Both the position numbers and the translations under genes were made by a program. From assembly GCF_001953975.1 (NCBI RefSeq), contig NZ_MBEJ01000028.1:62001-126000 (forward strand): DNA of 64,000 bases, written 5' to 3'. Shown here in pieces: positions 39,105 to 47,120 of this stretch. The notes under the pieces are model-generated. The model saw only the letters and a list, made by a program, of their open reading frames with translations, was not told the origin of the DNA and ran no database searches. The stretch comes from Mycobacterium sp. NS-7484. Lineage in GTDB: Bacteria; Actinomycetota; Actinomycetes; Mycobacteriales; Mycobacteriaceae. The stretch's first letter is position 1; every line of letters starts with the position of its first letter.

Positions 39105-39152
39105 ACACTACCCCTGGGGTTACGCACCGGCGGGGACCCCCGCATCTAGTGT
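39105..39152 (-). promoter_or_regulatory. NrdR-box-like pair upstream of nrdF
   Basis: ACACTACCCCTGGGGT (39105-39120) and CCCCCGCATCTAGTGT (39137-39152) resemble the NrdR consensus acaCwAtATaTwGtgt. Their centres are 32 bases apart, the usual tandem spacing. They lie 49-96 bases upstream of the nrdF ATG, within the 3-prime end of the neighbouring monooxygenase gene. The first box closely resembles the one at nrdH. Confidence 0.5.
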
Positions 39153-40661
39153 TTTCGTGTCGCGTCCGGCATGGAGGAAATCGAACTCCCCCGCATCCAG
39201 CTTGCGCGTTGCCAGCCAGTACTGCCAGGTCATGCCGCTCCAGAGGGTGCGGTTGACGCCGTGCGTGTCCATGTACCAACTCCGGCAACCTCCGGTGTTG
39301 AACACCGTGCCGGCCAGATCGCGTTGCAGTTCGGCGTTGAACTCGGCCTGGGCGCGTGGGCTCGGGGACAACGCTTGCGCCCCGGCCTTGTCGACCGCGG
39401 CGATCGCCTGACCGACGTAGCGGATCTGCGATTCGATCATGAACACCACCGAGTTGTGCCCTAGCGCGGTGTTGGGCCCGAGCAGGAAGAACAGATTGGG
39501 CATGCCGGAAACCGCGACACCGCGATGGGCCTGGATGCCCTCCCGGTTCCACCGGTCCACCAGATCCTCGCCGCCGGCGCCTTTGATGTCGACGTAGGTG
39601 TAGGAGTCGGTGACGTGGAACCCGGTGGCGAACACCACGACATCCACCGGATGTTCGACGCCGTCGGCGGTGACGATGCCGGTAGGTGTCATGCGGGAGA
39701 TCGACTCCGTGATCACCTGGGTCTTGGGGTTGGCGATGCCGCGATAGTAGGTGTCGGAGTTGAGGATTCGTTTACATCCGGCGCGGTAGCGCGGGGTGAG
39801 CTTGCGGCGCAGCTCCGGGTCTTTGATGCTGTGGTTGATGTTGTAGCGCCCCATCGCCTCGCCGATCTTGAGCAGCCAGGGCTGTTGGGTCATGGCGAAG
39901 CCGACGCCTTCGTGGATCCAGTAGATGGCGGCCCGCATCGCAGCGCGGGTGCCGGGCACGAAGCTGAACGCGCGTCGAACCCATTGCGGGAACTTGGTGT
40001 TCACTCGCGGCATGACCCATGCCGGGGTGCGCTGGTAGAGGTGCAGCTCGGCGACGTCCTTGACGATCTCGGGCACGATCTGGATGGCGCTGGCGCCGGT
40101 GCCGATCACCGCGACGCGCTTGCCGGTCAGGTCGACGCTGTGATCCCACTGTGCGGAGTGGAAGGCCGCGCCGGAAAACTGTTCGTGCCCTTCGATATCC
40201 GGAATCAGCGGGATGTGCAGGCCGCCGGCCCCGGAGACCAGGAACTGGGCGACGAACTCCTGGCCGGTGTCGCTGAAGACGTGCCAGCGCAGTTCCTCGT
40301 CGTCCCAGTGCGCGCGGTCGACGTGGGTGTTGAACCGGGTGTAGCGGCGCAGCCCGTACTTGGCGGCCACCCCGAGCAGATAATCCTGGATCTCCGGCTG
40401 GAACGACCACATGTGGCTCCAGTCGGCCTTCGGCTCGAAGGAAAACGAGTACATGTGCGACGGAATGTCGCAGGCGCAGCCCGGGTAGGTGTTGTCACGC
40501 CAGGTGCCGCCGAACTCGTCGGCTTTCTCCAGCATCAAGAAGTCGACGCCTCGGCGCTGCAGTTCGATCGCCATCCCCATGCCGGAGAACCCGCTGCCGA
40601 TGATCAGCGCGCGGGTGCGGATGGGTTCCTGACCCTGCGGCGAGGGTTGGGCAGCCGTCAT
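39120..40661 (-). CDS. flavin-containing Baeyer-Villiger-type monooxygenase (Rv3049c family)
   Basis: A 513-residue FAD/NADPH monooxygenase. The FAD motif is ALIIGSGFSGMGMAIELQRRG, followed by GGTWRDNTYPGCACDIPSHMYSFSF. The BVMO fingerprint is FSGAAFHSAQW, the second Rossmann motif VAVIGTGASAIQIVPEI, and the ATG-like motif VVFATGFHVTDSY. It inserts oxygen next to ketones or oxidises soft nucleophiles; substrate unknown. It shares strand with the TetR gene upstream (80-base gap). Equivalent to Rv3049c. Confidence 0.92.
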   Translation of the reverse strand: MTAAQPSPQGQEPIRTRALIIGSGFSGMGMAIELQRRGVDFLMLEKADEFGGTWRDNTYPGCACDIPSHMYSFSFEPKADWSHMWSFQPEIQDYLLGVAAKYGLRRYTRFNTHVDRAHWDDEELRWHVFSDTGQEFVAQFLVSGAGGLHIPLIPDIEGHEQFSGAAFHSAQWDHSVDLTGKRVAVIGTGASAIQIVPEIVKDVAELHLYQRTPAWVMPRVNTKFPQWVRRAFSFVPGTRAAMRAAIYWIHEGVGFAMTQQPWLLKIGEAMGRYNINHSIKDPELRRKLTPRYRAGCKRILNSDTYYRGIANPKTQVITESISRMTPTGIVTADGVEHPVDVVVFATGFHVTDSYTYVDIKGAGGEDLVDRWNREGIQAHRGVAVSGMPNLFFLLGPNTALGHNSVVFMIESQIRYVGQAIAAVDKAGAQALSPSPRAQAEFNAELQRDLAGTVFNTGGCRSWYMDTHGVNRTLWSGMTWQYWLATRKLDAGEFDFLHAGRDTKTLDAGVPAGA

Positions 40662-40741
40662 AGCTCAGGTCCTTTTCTGGGAACGGCGGTACCGGATAAT
40701 TCCCAGTTTCCGGACTCCGGTTGCGACTGTCAATGAGAGCG

Positions 40742-41482
40742 TCAGCTGGCGTGCTGACGGCGCTGAACACCCTCGTGCAGCGGAAGATCGGGGTCGATCC
40801 AGATGCCCAACAGTTCACAGGTGCCGTTGATGGATCCGACCATGATCGTGGTCAGGTGGTTGACGAACTCCTCGGCCGGCATCCGGCGCGGGCTGTCCTC
40901 GTCGTTGCCCAGCCACCAGTCGGTGGCCGAGGCACACGCGCCGAAGGTGGCGAACGCCGCCAATTCGATCGCGGCGCCGTCCAGCTCCATCTCGCGCAGT
41001 TCGTTGGAGAACATGTCGGCCATCGCCAGCGTGATGCCCCGACCTTCGTTGAGCGCACGCATGGTCGATTCGCTCTGTTCGGCGAACCGGCCCTGGATCA
41101 AAAATCGCAGCACGTTGGGGTGTTCGTCGACCAGGCGCACATACTGTTCGACGCTGCGCCGGATGACTTCGCGGGCCGGATCGGCGCGCAGATTGATGGC
41201 TGGGAAGATCGCCGACCACAGCATGTCGCGCAGCCGCTCACCGATCGCCTGGAACAAATCGGATTTGTCGGCGAAGTGACGGTAGATCTTGGGCTTGGCG
41301 GTGCCGGCCTCTTCGGCGATCTCGCGCAGGCTGAGCTCCGGACCCAGCCGGTCGATCGCCCGGAACGCGGCGTCGACGATCTCCGAGCGCACCTTCTTCC
41401 GGTGCTCACGCCAGCGCTCGCTACGGGCATCGACCTTGACGCCCGGGCCATCGCTGGAATGTGATCTCGACGCTCGCCGCAC
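40742..41482 (-). CDS. TetR family regulator (Rv3050c family)
   Basis: A 246-residue TetR repressor. The helix-turn-helix is RSEIVDAAFRAIDRLGPELSLREIAEEAGTAKPKIYRHFADKSDLF, preceded by a basic arm. The ligand domain contains a WWLGNDEDSPRRMP stretch. It starts at a GTG. It lies between the monooxygenase (same strand, downstream) and the divergent geranylgeranyl reductase, either of which may be its target. The 152-base divergent gap at 41483-41633 should hold the operator. Confidence 0.9.
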   Translation of the reverse strand: MRRASRSHSSDGPGVKVDARSERWREHRKKVRSEIVDAAFRAIDRLGPELSLREIAEEAGTAKPKIYRHFADKSDLFQAIGERLRDMLWSAIFPAINLRADPAREVIRRSVEQYVRLVDEHPNVLRFLIQGRFAEQSESTMRALNEGRGITLAMADMFSNELREMELDGAAIELAAFATFGACASATDWWLGNDEDSPRRMPAEEFVNHLTTIMVGSINGTCELLGIWIDPDLPLHEGVQRRQHAS

Positions 41483-41633
41483 CCGATTACTGTACCCGCC
41501 CCGGCGGGGCTGACCTGCCCAGACCGCCGGTCAACACGCGGTCTTGCCGCCTGACCCGGCCGTTCGCCCGGCGAGCTGCCGATGCGGCGCTTCGGTAGTA
41601 TCGCAGCGACAGTCAACCTATGAGACGAGGCTC

Positions 41634-42818
41634 ATGACGCAGCGATACGACCTGGTCATTGCTGGTGGCGGCCCATCGGGGTCGGCCGCGGCATGGCAGG
41701 CCGCGCAGACCGGCGCCAAGGTGTTGGTGTTGGACAAGGCGGAGTTCCCCCGGGACAAGCCCTGCGGGGACGGACTGACCGCCCGCGCGGTGAGCTATCT
41801 GCAGAAGATGGGCCTGGCCGACGAGGTCGCCACCTACCACCGGGTGAATCGGGTGACGGTGTTCAGCCCCAGCGCCTGGGAGCTGTCGTTCCCTCGTCGG
41901 CCCGGAATGCCCGACCACGGCCACACCGTGAGCCGCACCCACCTGGACACGGTCCTGCTCAAGCACGCCGAGTCCGCGGGTGCCGAGGTGCGCCAAGGCG
42001 CCGAGGTCGCCGGACCCGAGTTCGACGCCACCGGGCGCGTGGTGGGCGTGGTACTCAAGAGCGGTGAAAAGGTGTTCGGCGATGCGGTGATCGCCGCCGA
42101 CGGCGCCTACTCCCCGATCAAGCGCGCACTCAAGATCGATTCGGAATACAACGGCTATTCGGCGATCGCGATCCGGTCGGAGATGCACGCCAACCGACCG
42201 GACTCCGACAGCCTCGACATCTATCTCAAGCTGGTGTTCCAGGGCGATCAGTTGCCGGGTTACGGCTGGGTGTTCCCGATGGGCAACGGGATGTTCAACA
42301 TCGGCCTGGGCTACGTCAACAGCTACAAGAACTGGCAGTCCATCAATGCCACCCAGTTCCTCGGTGAATTTCTGCGTACCCTTCCGCCGGAGTGGGAATT
42401 GCCGCCGATCGAAGAACTCAAGAAGAACAAGAGTGTGCGGGCCTGGCGATTGCCGATGGGCTTCACCGCCTGGCCGCCGTGGCGTCCCGGTGTGCTCTTC
42501 ACCGGCGACTCGTTGGGCGCGGGCAAGCCGGCCTCGGGTGCGGGCATCTCCAAGGCACTCGAATCCGGCTTGGCCGCCGGCGAATGCGCCATCGCCGCCC
42601 TGCAGAACGGCGGCCCCGACGACTTCACCAACTACGCACAGCGGATGGAAGCCGCATGGGGCCGGGAATACCGGCGTGGCCGCTATATGCACAAGTTGAT
42701 CGGCTATCCGAAACTGGCCGAGGCCGGGGTGAAGCTGATCGACAATGCGGCATTCCGGGACCGGATGCTCAAGGCGCTCTACAAGAAGGCCCAGGGCCCG
42801 CAGCACACGGTCAAGTAG
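41634..42818 (+). CDS. geranylgeranyl reductase family flavoprotein (MenJ-like)
   Basis: A 394-residue flavoprotein. The FAD motif is YDLVIAGGGPSGSAAAWQAAQTG, the family block FPRDKPCGDGLTARAV, and the second FAD loop GVLFTGDSLGAGKPASGAGISKALESG. Members saturate isoprenoid double bonds; the mycobacterial MenJ reduces one unit of menaquinone. Mycobacteria carry a menJ elsewhere, so this may be a paralogue with another isoprenoid or a xanthophyll-like substrate. The ATG at 41634 is used, as the homology starts there. Confidence 0.87.
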   Translation: MTQRYDLVIAGGGPSGSAAAWQAAQTGAKVLVLDKAEFPRDKPCGDGLTARAVSYLQKMGLADEVATYHRVNRVTVFSPSAWELSFPRRPGMPDHGHTVSRTHLDTVLLKHAESAGAEVRQGAEVAGPEFDATGRVVGVVLKSGEKVFGDAVIAADGAYSPIKRALKIDSEYNGYSAIAIRSEMHANRPDSDSLDIYLKLVFQGDQLPGYGWVFPMGNGMFNIGLGYVNSYKNWQSINATQFLGEFLRTLPPEWELPPIEELKKNKSVRAWRLPMGFTAWPPWRPGVLFTGDSLGAGKPASGAGISKALESGLAAGECAIAALQNGGPDDFTNYAQRMEAAWGREYRRGRYMHKLIGYPKLAEAGVKLIDNAAFRDRMLKALYKKAQGPQHTVK

Positions 42819-42869
42819 CGTTCCACGAGGGTCTCGACATTCGTCGGCTTCTTCGAGTACACCAATGGA

Positions 42870-43544
42870 ATGCCGGATCCAACCACCGATGTCTGGGAAG
42901 TCCTGTCCACCGCTCGGTCCATCCGCCGATTCACCGACGAGCCGGTCGACGACGAGACGCTGAACCGCTGCCTGCAGGCCGCGACGTGGGCGCCCAACGG
43001 GGCGAATGCCCAGCTGTGGCGCTTCATCGTGCTCGACGCGCCCGAACAACGCGCCGCGGTCGCCGAGGCTGCCCAGATCGCTTTGACCTCAATCGAATCC
43101 ATCTATGGCATGTCGCGGCCCACCGCCGACGACCAGAGCCGGGCAGCCCGCAACAACCGGGCCACCTACGAGCTTCACGACCGCGCCGGTGAATACACCT
43201 CGGTGCTGTTTGTAGCCTTCAAGAACGAGTTCTCCTCGGAGTTTTTGCAGGGTGGATCCATCTACCCCGCGATGCAGAACTTCTACCTGGCCGCGCGGGC
43301 CCAGGGACTCGGCGCGTGCATCACCAGTTGGGCGTCCTACGACGGCGACAAGGTGCTACGGAAATCGATCGGTATCCCCGACGAGTGGTTTCTGGCCGGA
43401 CACATCGTGGTCGGCTGGCCGCGCGGCAAGCACGGGCCGGTTCGGCGCCGGCCACTGTCCGACGTGGTGTTCCGCAATCAGTGGGATCCCCAGCGCGCCG
43501 ACATCACCTATGGTCGCGGTGCCCGGCCCCGCGGCGGCTCCTAG
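42870..43544 (+). CDS. nitroreductase family protein
   Basis: A 224-residue FMN-dependent oxidoreductase. The opening is STARSIRRFTDEPVDDETLNRCLQAATWAPNGANAQLWRFIV, with QGGSIYPAMQNFYLAARAQGLGACITSW and a C-terminal VVGWPRGKHGPVRRRPLSDVVF, the common NfsA/FRP-like pattern with Trp-Pro-x-Gly. It lies 51 bases after the geranylgeranyl reductase gene on the same strand, so it may supply or share reductant in that pathway. Convergent with the LysR-like gene. Confidence 0.88.
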   Translation: MPDPTTDVWEVLSTARSIRRFTDEPVDDETLNRCLQAATWAPNGANAQLWRFIVLDAPEQRAAVAEAAQIALTSIESIYGMSRPTADDQSRAARNNRATYELHDRAGEYTSVLFVAFKNEFSSEFLQGGSIYPAMQNFYLAARAQGLGACITSWASYDGDKVLRKSIGIPDEWFLAGHIVVGWPRGKHGPVRRRPLSDVVFRNQWDPQRADITYGRGARPRGGS

Positions 43545-43561
43545 AACCCCGACCCCGCGAG

Positions 43562-44275
43562 TCAGCGTCGACCGCGTTTGGCGGGCCCTGGCTTACGGGC
43601 GACCTTGCCCGCCGCGGCGCGAGCGGCCTGCTTCGCGAGAGTTTTCTCCCGCGCGGTGCGTTTCGGTGCCGGCTCGGCCTGCCCGCGCGACGAACCAGGC
43701 TTGCGGCCCCGCACGATCCCGATGAACTCCTCGACCAGCGTCGCCTGCGGTCCTTCCAGGAAAGCGAGTGCCACCGGACAGGTGGGCGCGTCGGTGATCG
43801 GTCGGTAGGTGAGGTCCTTGCGGTGATACAGCCGCGCCAGCGACTGCGGCACGATGAGCGCACCCATTCCGACAGCGACGAGTTCTACTGCGTCGGAGGT
43901 GGTTTCGGGTCGGTGATCGACGGGGGCTCCCGGGGCGTCCGCCCAGGAGACGACATCGTCGCGTGGCACCAGTATCGGCTCGCCGTCGAGGTCGGCGGCG
44001 GTGATCTCGTCGACGGCGCAGAGAATGTGATCCGTCGGCACCACGGCCACCGTCGTCTCCTCGTAGAGCCTGATGGTGGCCAGCCCCGACGTGTCGGACT
44101 GCGGCCGGAGCAAGGCCACGTCGACGGTGCCGTCCCGCACGGCATCGGCGGCGTCTGCTGCGGCGATGGCGTGCAACTGCAGCGGCACCTCGGGGTGACG
44201 TTGCTCCCAGATCCGCGCCCACTTCGCGGGCGTCCCGCCGGGGACGTATCCGAGGGCAAGGGACTGCAGGGTCAC
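43562..44275 (-). CDS. LysR substrate-binding-domain protein lacking the HTH
   Basis: A 237-residue protein formed by the LysR effector domain alone. It begins SLALGYVPGGTPAKWARIWEQRHPEVPLQ, where a LysR regulator would begin its second domain, and continues DAVRDGTVDVALLRP and AVELVAVGMGALIVPQSLARL. No N-terminal helix-turn-helix is encoded upstream. The C-terminal ~45 residues are very rich in Arg, Lys and Ala and could bind nucleic acid instead. It is divergent from the DUF5997 gene by 28 bases, a pairing that suggests a joint function. Confidence 0.82.
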   Translation of the reverse strand: MTLQSLALGYVPGGTPAKWARIWEQRHPEVPLQLHAIAAADAADAVRDGTVDVALLRPQSDTSGLATIRLYEETTVAVVPTDHILCAVDEITAADLDGEPILVPRDDVVSWADAPGAPVDHRPETTSDAVELVAVGMGALIVPQSLARLYHRKDLTYRPITDAPTCPVALAFLEGPQATLVEEFIGIVRGRKPGSSRGQAEPAPKRTAREKTLAKQAARAAAGKVARKPGPAKRGRR

Positions 44276-44303
44276 AGCCTCAGGTTACCGATAGGCTGGG
44301 GCC

Positions 44304-44687
44304 ATGAGCAGGCCGAACGCGCAGTCCATGAAACCCGCCACGGCGGCCAAGAAGCTGGACGTGTACTTGCCGGCGACACCTGCGGAGTTCCAGGAAAACC
44401 CGATCACCCGCGACGAGCTCGCGGCACTGCAGGCCGACCCACCACAGTGGCTCAAGGACCTCCGCAAGAACGGCCCGCATCCGAAGAACCTCGTGGCCGC
44501 CAAGCTCGGTATCTCGATCGCCGGTCTCACCCGCGGCGGTGTCGAAAAAGCACTCACCACCGAGCAGATCGATGCGCTGCTCGAGGAGAAGCCGGAGTGG
44601 CTCGTCGCCGAGCGGCAGAGCTACCAGGAAGTGCTGCGCGAGGAGCGGCGCTTGAAGGCGCTTCGCGCGGAGCAGGCTCGCAGCTAG
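44304..44687 (+). CDS. DUF5997 family protein
   Basis: A 127-residue helical, charged protein. The family opening is MKPATAAKKLDVYLPATPAEFQENPITRDELAALQADPPQWLKDLRKNGPHPKNLVAAKLGISIAGL, with a helix-turn-helix-like run LGISIAGLTRGGVEKALT and a basic C-terminal helix. Function unknown; the middle resembles small DNA-binding modules. It is divergent from the HTH-less LysR-like protein. A 16-base hairpin follows its stop. Confidence 0.8.
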   Translation: MSRPNAQSMKPATAAKKLDVYLPATPAEFQENPITRDELAALQADPPQWLKDLRKNGPHPKNLVAAKLGISIAGLTRGGVEKALTTEQIDALLEEKPEWLVAERQSYQEVLREERRLKALRAEQARS

Positions 44688-44690
44688 ACG

Positions 44691-44743
44691 CCGAATGGCT
44701 AGTTATTGCACGTGTTTTCGCGATGTGCGTGCAATAACTAGCC
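44691..44743. terminator. hairpin H1 after the DUF5997 gene (bidirectional)
   Basis: A perfect 16-base stem, GGCTAGTTATTGCACG (44697-44712) with 44728-44743, loop 15 bases. It starts 10 bases after the DUF5997 stop and includes the stop codon of the convergent fic gene. A related hairpin lies at 47051-47104. Confidence 0.8.
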
Positions 44744-45886
44744 AGCCGACGGAGCGACCGCGACGCCGCACAGCGCTCGCCCCGCCGAACTGAGCTGAAA
44801 GCGGAGCGGCTTTCGGGATATCACATCGACAAGCCGGGCATCGACAAAACTCTGCACCCTGGATCGGACGAACTGTTTAGAGCGCGTTCCCGAATCGGCG
44901 AGCTCATTGAGTGTCAGCACGCCGCGAAGACCGAAAAGGGCAGCCTGCCCGAGCGCGAAGAGGATCGCGCGACCGTCGTCGTCAATGTCAGCGGGAGCGT
45001 CGACATGGCGCCCGATGTCGCGGATGCACTGGTGTAGCACAGAGAGTGCTTCCCGACGCTCATCTAGATCAGTCGCAAGGCGGTGCAGCGCCTCGCTGAA
45101 TATCCCGAGCATCACCTCGACGAACGGCGTCGCATCCCCGCGGTTCAGCGGGTGTTCGACCTCCGTAAACGCACGGTAGTAGCTGTCTTTGTTGTCGAAG
45201 ATCGTCGCCGACAAGGAGAACCACGAGATCGGCGACAGCAGTTCACCGATATCGAGGGCCATCAAATAGCGCCCCGTCCGGCCGTTGCCATCGTAAAACG
45301 GGTGGGCGACTTCGAAGATCAGATGCGCAACGGCAGCCCGGATCAGCCGCGGCACATCCTCATCGCAGCGTTGAGCGAGCATCACGGTCAGCGCGTCATC
45401 GATCGCACTTTCCGGCGTCATCCCGACATGAACAACCTTCTGACCCGAGGTGATCGACACCGTGCCGGCGCGAAACCGGGTGCCGTCCGGCTCATCGCCC
45501 GGCGCCACCTCGCCTGCGGTCACCGAGTCATACAGGGCCCGGATGTCGTCGAGAGTCTCCGGCGGCGACACCGTGCGGTCGCCAAGGGCCTCATACAGGC
45601 GGACCATCTCACGAAATCGACGCTTCTGCGTCAAGCCGTCCTGCAATGATCTCAAGGCATCGACGATCTCGCGCCGCGTAGACCTGACGTTCTCAATGTC
45701 GTTGGTCGCCTGAATCTCCTCGACGATCATCGAGTGCCGGTAGTGAGACTGCGCAACCAGTGGCAGCGACGCCCAGGCGCTCTGCGCACGTGCGTCGAGC
45801 ATCATGACCCGCTCGGTCAGCACAGACATCCGAGGTGTCGTCATACAGAACATTTGATGCCCACCGAGACGGAAACCCCAGGTCAT
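44738..45886 (-). CDS. Fic domain protein (AMPylase type)
   Basis: About 382 residues. The catalytic motif is HPFYDGNGRTGR (195-206), the complete HPFx[D/E]GNGRxxR needed to transfer AMP (or other phospho-groups) to a target hydroxyl. An inhibitory motif [S/T]xxxE[G/N] is seen upstream as TNDIEN (61-66), as in class II Fic proteins regulated by their own N-terminal helix. A C-terminal winged-helix-like region follows (LNELADSGTRSKQFVRSRVQSFV). The start is uncertain: the ATG at 45886 is used, with 45853 or 45988 possible. No separate antitoxin is seen. Confidence 0.85.
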   Translation of the reverse strand: MTWGFRLGGHQMFCMTTPRMSVLTERVMMLDARAQSAWASLPLVAQSHYRHSMIVEEIQATNDIENVRSTRREIVDALRSLQDGLTQKRRFREMVRLYEALGDRTVSPPETLDDIRALYDSVTAGEVAPGDEPDGTRFRAGTVSITSGQKVVHVGMTPESAIDDALTVMLAQRCDEDVPRLIRAAVAHLIFEVAHPFYDGNGRTGRYLMALDIGELLSPISWFSLSATIFDNKDSYYRAFTEVEHPLNRGDATPFVEVMLGIFSEALHRLATDLDERREALSVLHQCIRDIGRHVDAPADIDDDGRAILFALGQAALFGLRGVLTLNELADSGTRSKQFVRSRVQSFVDARLVDVISRKPLRFQLSSAGRALCGVAVAPSAG

Positions 45887-46139
45887 CGCCGATGGTGACC
45901 CCCGACGCGCACGCTCCTCCGCGTCGGCCCCCACCGCGTCGCGCTGATGAAATATCGACTTCAGCGTGCGATACGACGCCCTTCGCACCCTCCCAATTGA
46001 TCTGGATCCACGATCGCATCACTATCGCGCGCAACATCCAGCGCTAATTTATACAGACCGCCATCCATATCAAATAGACATCACAAGCCGTCGCCGTCTT
46101 GGCTGCCTTTGGTGACGGTAGGGCGAAAATGATGACTCG

Positions 46140-47048
46140 ATGACGCACTCCGAACGGGACCGCCCTTACTCGATGCCTGACACTCCGAACCTGGGGATCG
46201 CCACCTTCAACGTCAACGGGATCCGGGCGGCACGCCGTCGGGGCTTCGACGACTGGCTCGCCGAGCGGGGGCTCGATGTGGTGGCCCTGCAAGAGCTGCG
46301 CTGCCCAGCCGGAGAGGTCGGCGCGTTCGATGGTTATCACGCGACAATCGATTGCGGCTCGATACCGGGCCGCAACGGCGTCGCGATCCTGACACGCGAA
46401 GCGCCGTCGTCCGCACGGACCTGGGTCTCGCATCCGCCGCGCACCCGGGGCCTTGGGGCCTACGCGCATGAAGGCCGGTACCTCGAGGTCGACCTCGTGG
46501 ACATTCCCCTCACGGTGGCGTGCCTGTACCTGCCGAAGGGCGGTTTGCCGGCGCACCTTCAGCGGCCAGGCAACATACGCGACACACCTGACGGCGGCGC
46601 CAAGTACGACCGGAAGATGCGCTTCCTCGGGGCGTTCGCACGCGAGCTGCGCCGGAACCGTCGGGCGGCGCTCGCGGCGGGCCGCGAGTTCCTGCTGCTC
46701 GGCGACCTGAACCTGGCCCATCTTCCGCACGACGTGACCAATTGGCGGCCCGCGCAGAAGATGGAGGGCTTCCTCCCGGAGGAACGCGCCTGGCTGGGCG
46801 CACAGATCGGGCCCCGCACGCTCATCGACGTGGTTCGGACGGTGCACGGCGACCGTCCCGGGCCGTTGTCCTGGTGGAGTTGGGCCGGCGAGTCGTTCAT
46901 CAAGGACGTGGGCTGGCGGATCGATCACCACCTGGCCACGCCGCGGCTCGCGAGGACCGCCGTGTCGGTGACCGTCGACAAGGAACCCACGCCCGGCGCG
47001 CGGCTATCCGACCACGCGCCGGTGGTCGTGCAGTATGCCTTTCCCTGA
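46140..47048 (+). CDS. exodeoxyribonuclease III / AP endonuclease-like protein
   Basis: A 302-residue endonuclease/exonuclease/phosphatase-fold protein of the Xth type. Active-site blocks are FNVNGIRAARRRGF, LQELRCPAGEV (metal Glu), LLGDLNLAHLPHDV, WWSWAGESFIKDVGWRIDHHLAT and LSDHAPVVV. These enzymes cut at abasic sites or degrade 3-prime ends. The start may be the ATG at 46173. It is divergent from fic over an AT-rich 253-base gap. Mycobacteria usually have another XthA, so this is an accessory copy. Confidence 0.87.
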   Translation: MTHSERDRPYSMPDTPNLGIATFNVNGIRAARRRGFDDWLAERGLDVVALQELRCPAGEVGAFDGYHATIDCGSIPGRNGVAILTREAPSSARTWVSHPPRTRGLGAYAHEGRYLEVDLVDIPLTVACLYLPKGGLPAHLQRPGNIRDTPDGGAKYDRKMRFLGAFARELRRNRRAALAAGREFLLLGDLNLAHLPHDVTNWRPAQKMEGFLPEERAWLGAQIGPRTLIDVVRTVHGDRPGPLSWWSWAGESFIKDVGWRIDHHLATPRLARTAVSVTVDKEPTPGARLSDHAPVVVQYAFP

Positions 47049-47050
47049 AC

Positions 47051-47104
47051 GCCGAACGGCCAGTTATCACACGCTTTTTCATGTTTTACGCGTCATAACT
47101 GGCC
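47051..47104. terminator. hairpin H2 after the ExoIII-like gene
   Basis: GGCCAGTTAT (47058-47067) pairs with ATAACTGGCC (47095-47104), with further imperfect pairing inward. Like H1 it begins directly after a stop codon with ACGCCGAAyGGCyAGTTAT. Between H1 and H2, T-A pairs are replaced by C-G pairs on both arms. It also ends nrdE transcription from the opposite side. Confidence 0.75.
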
Positions 47105-47120
47105 ACTCGACGTCAGAGCC

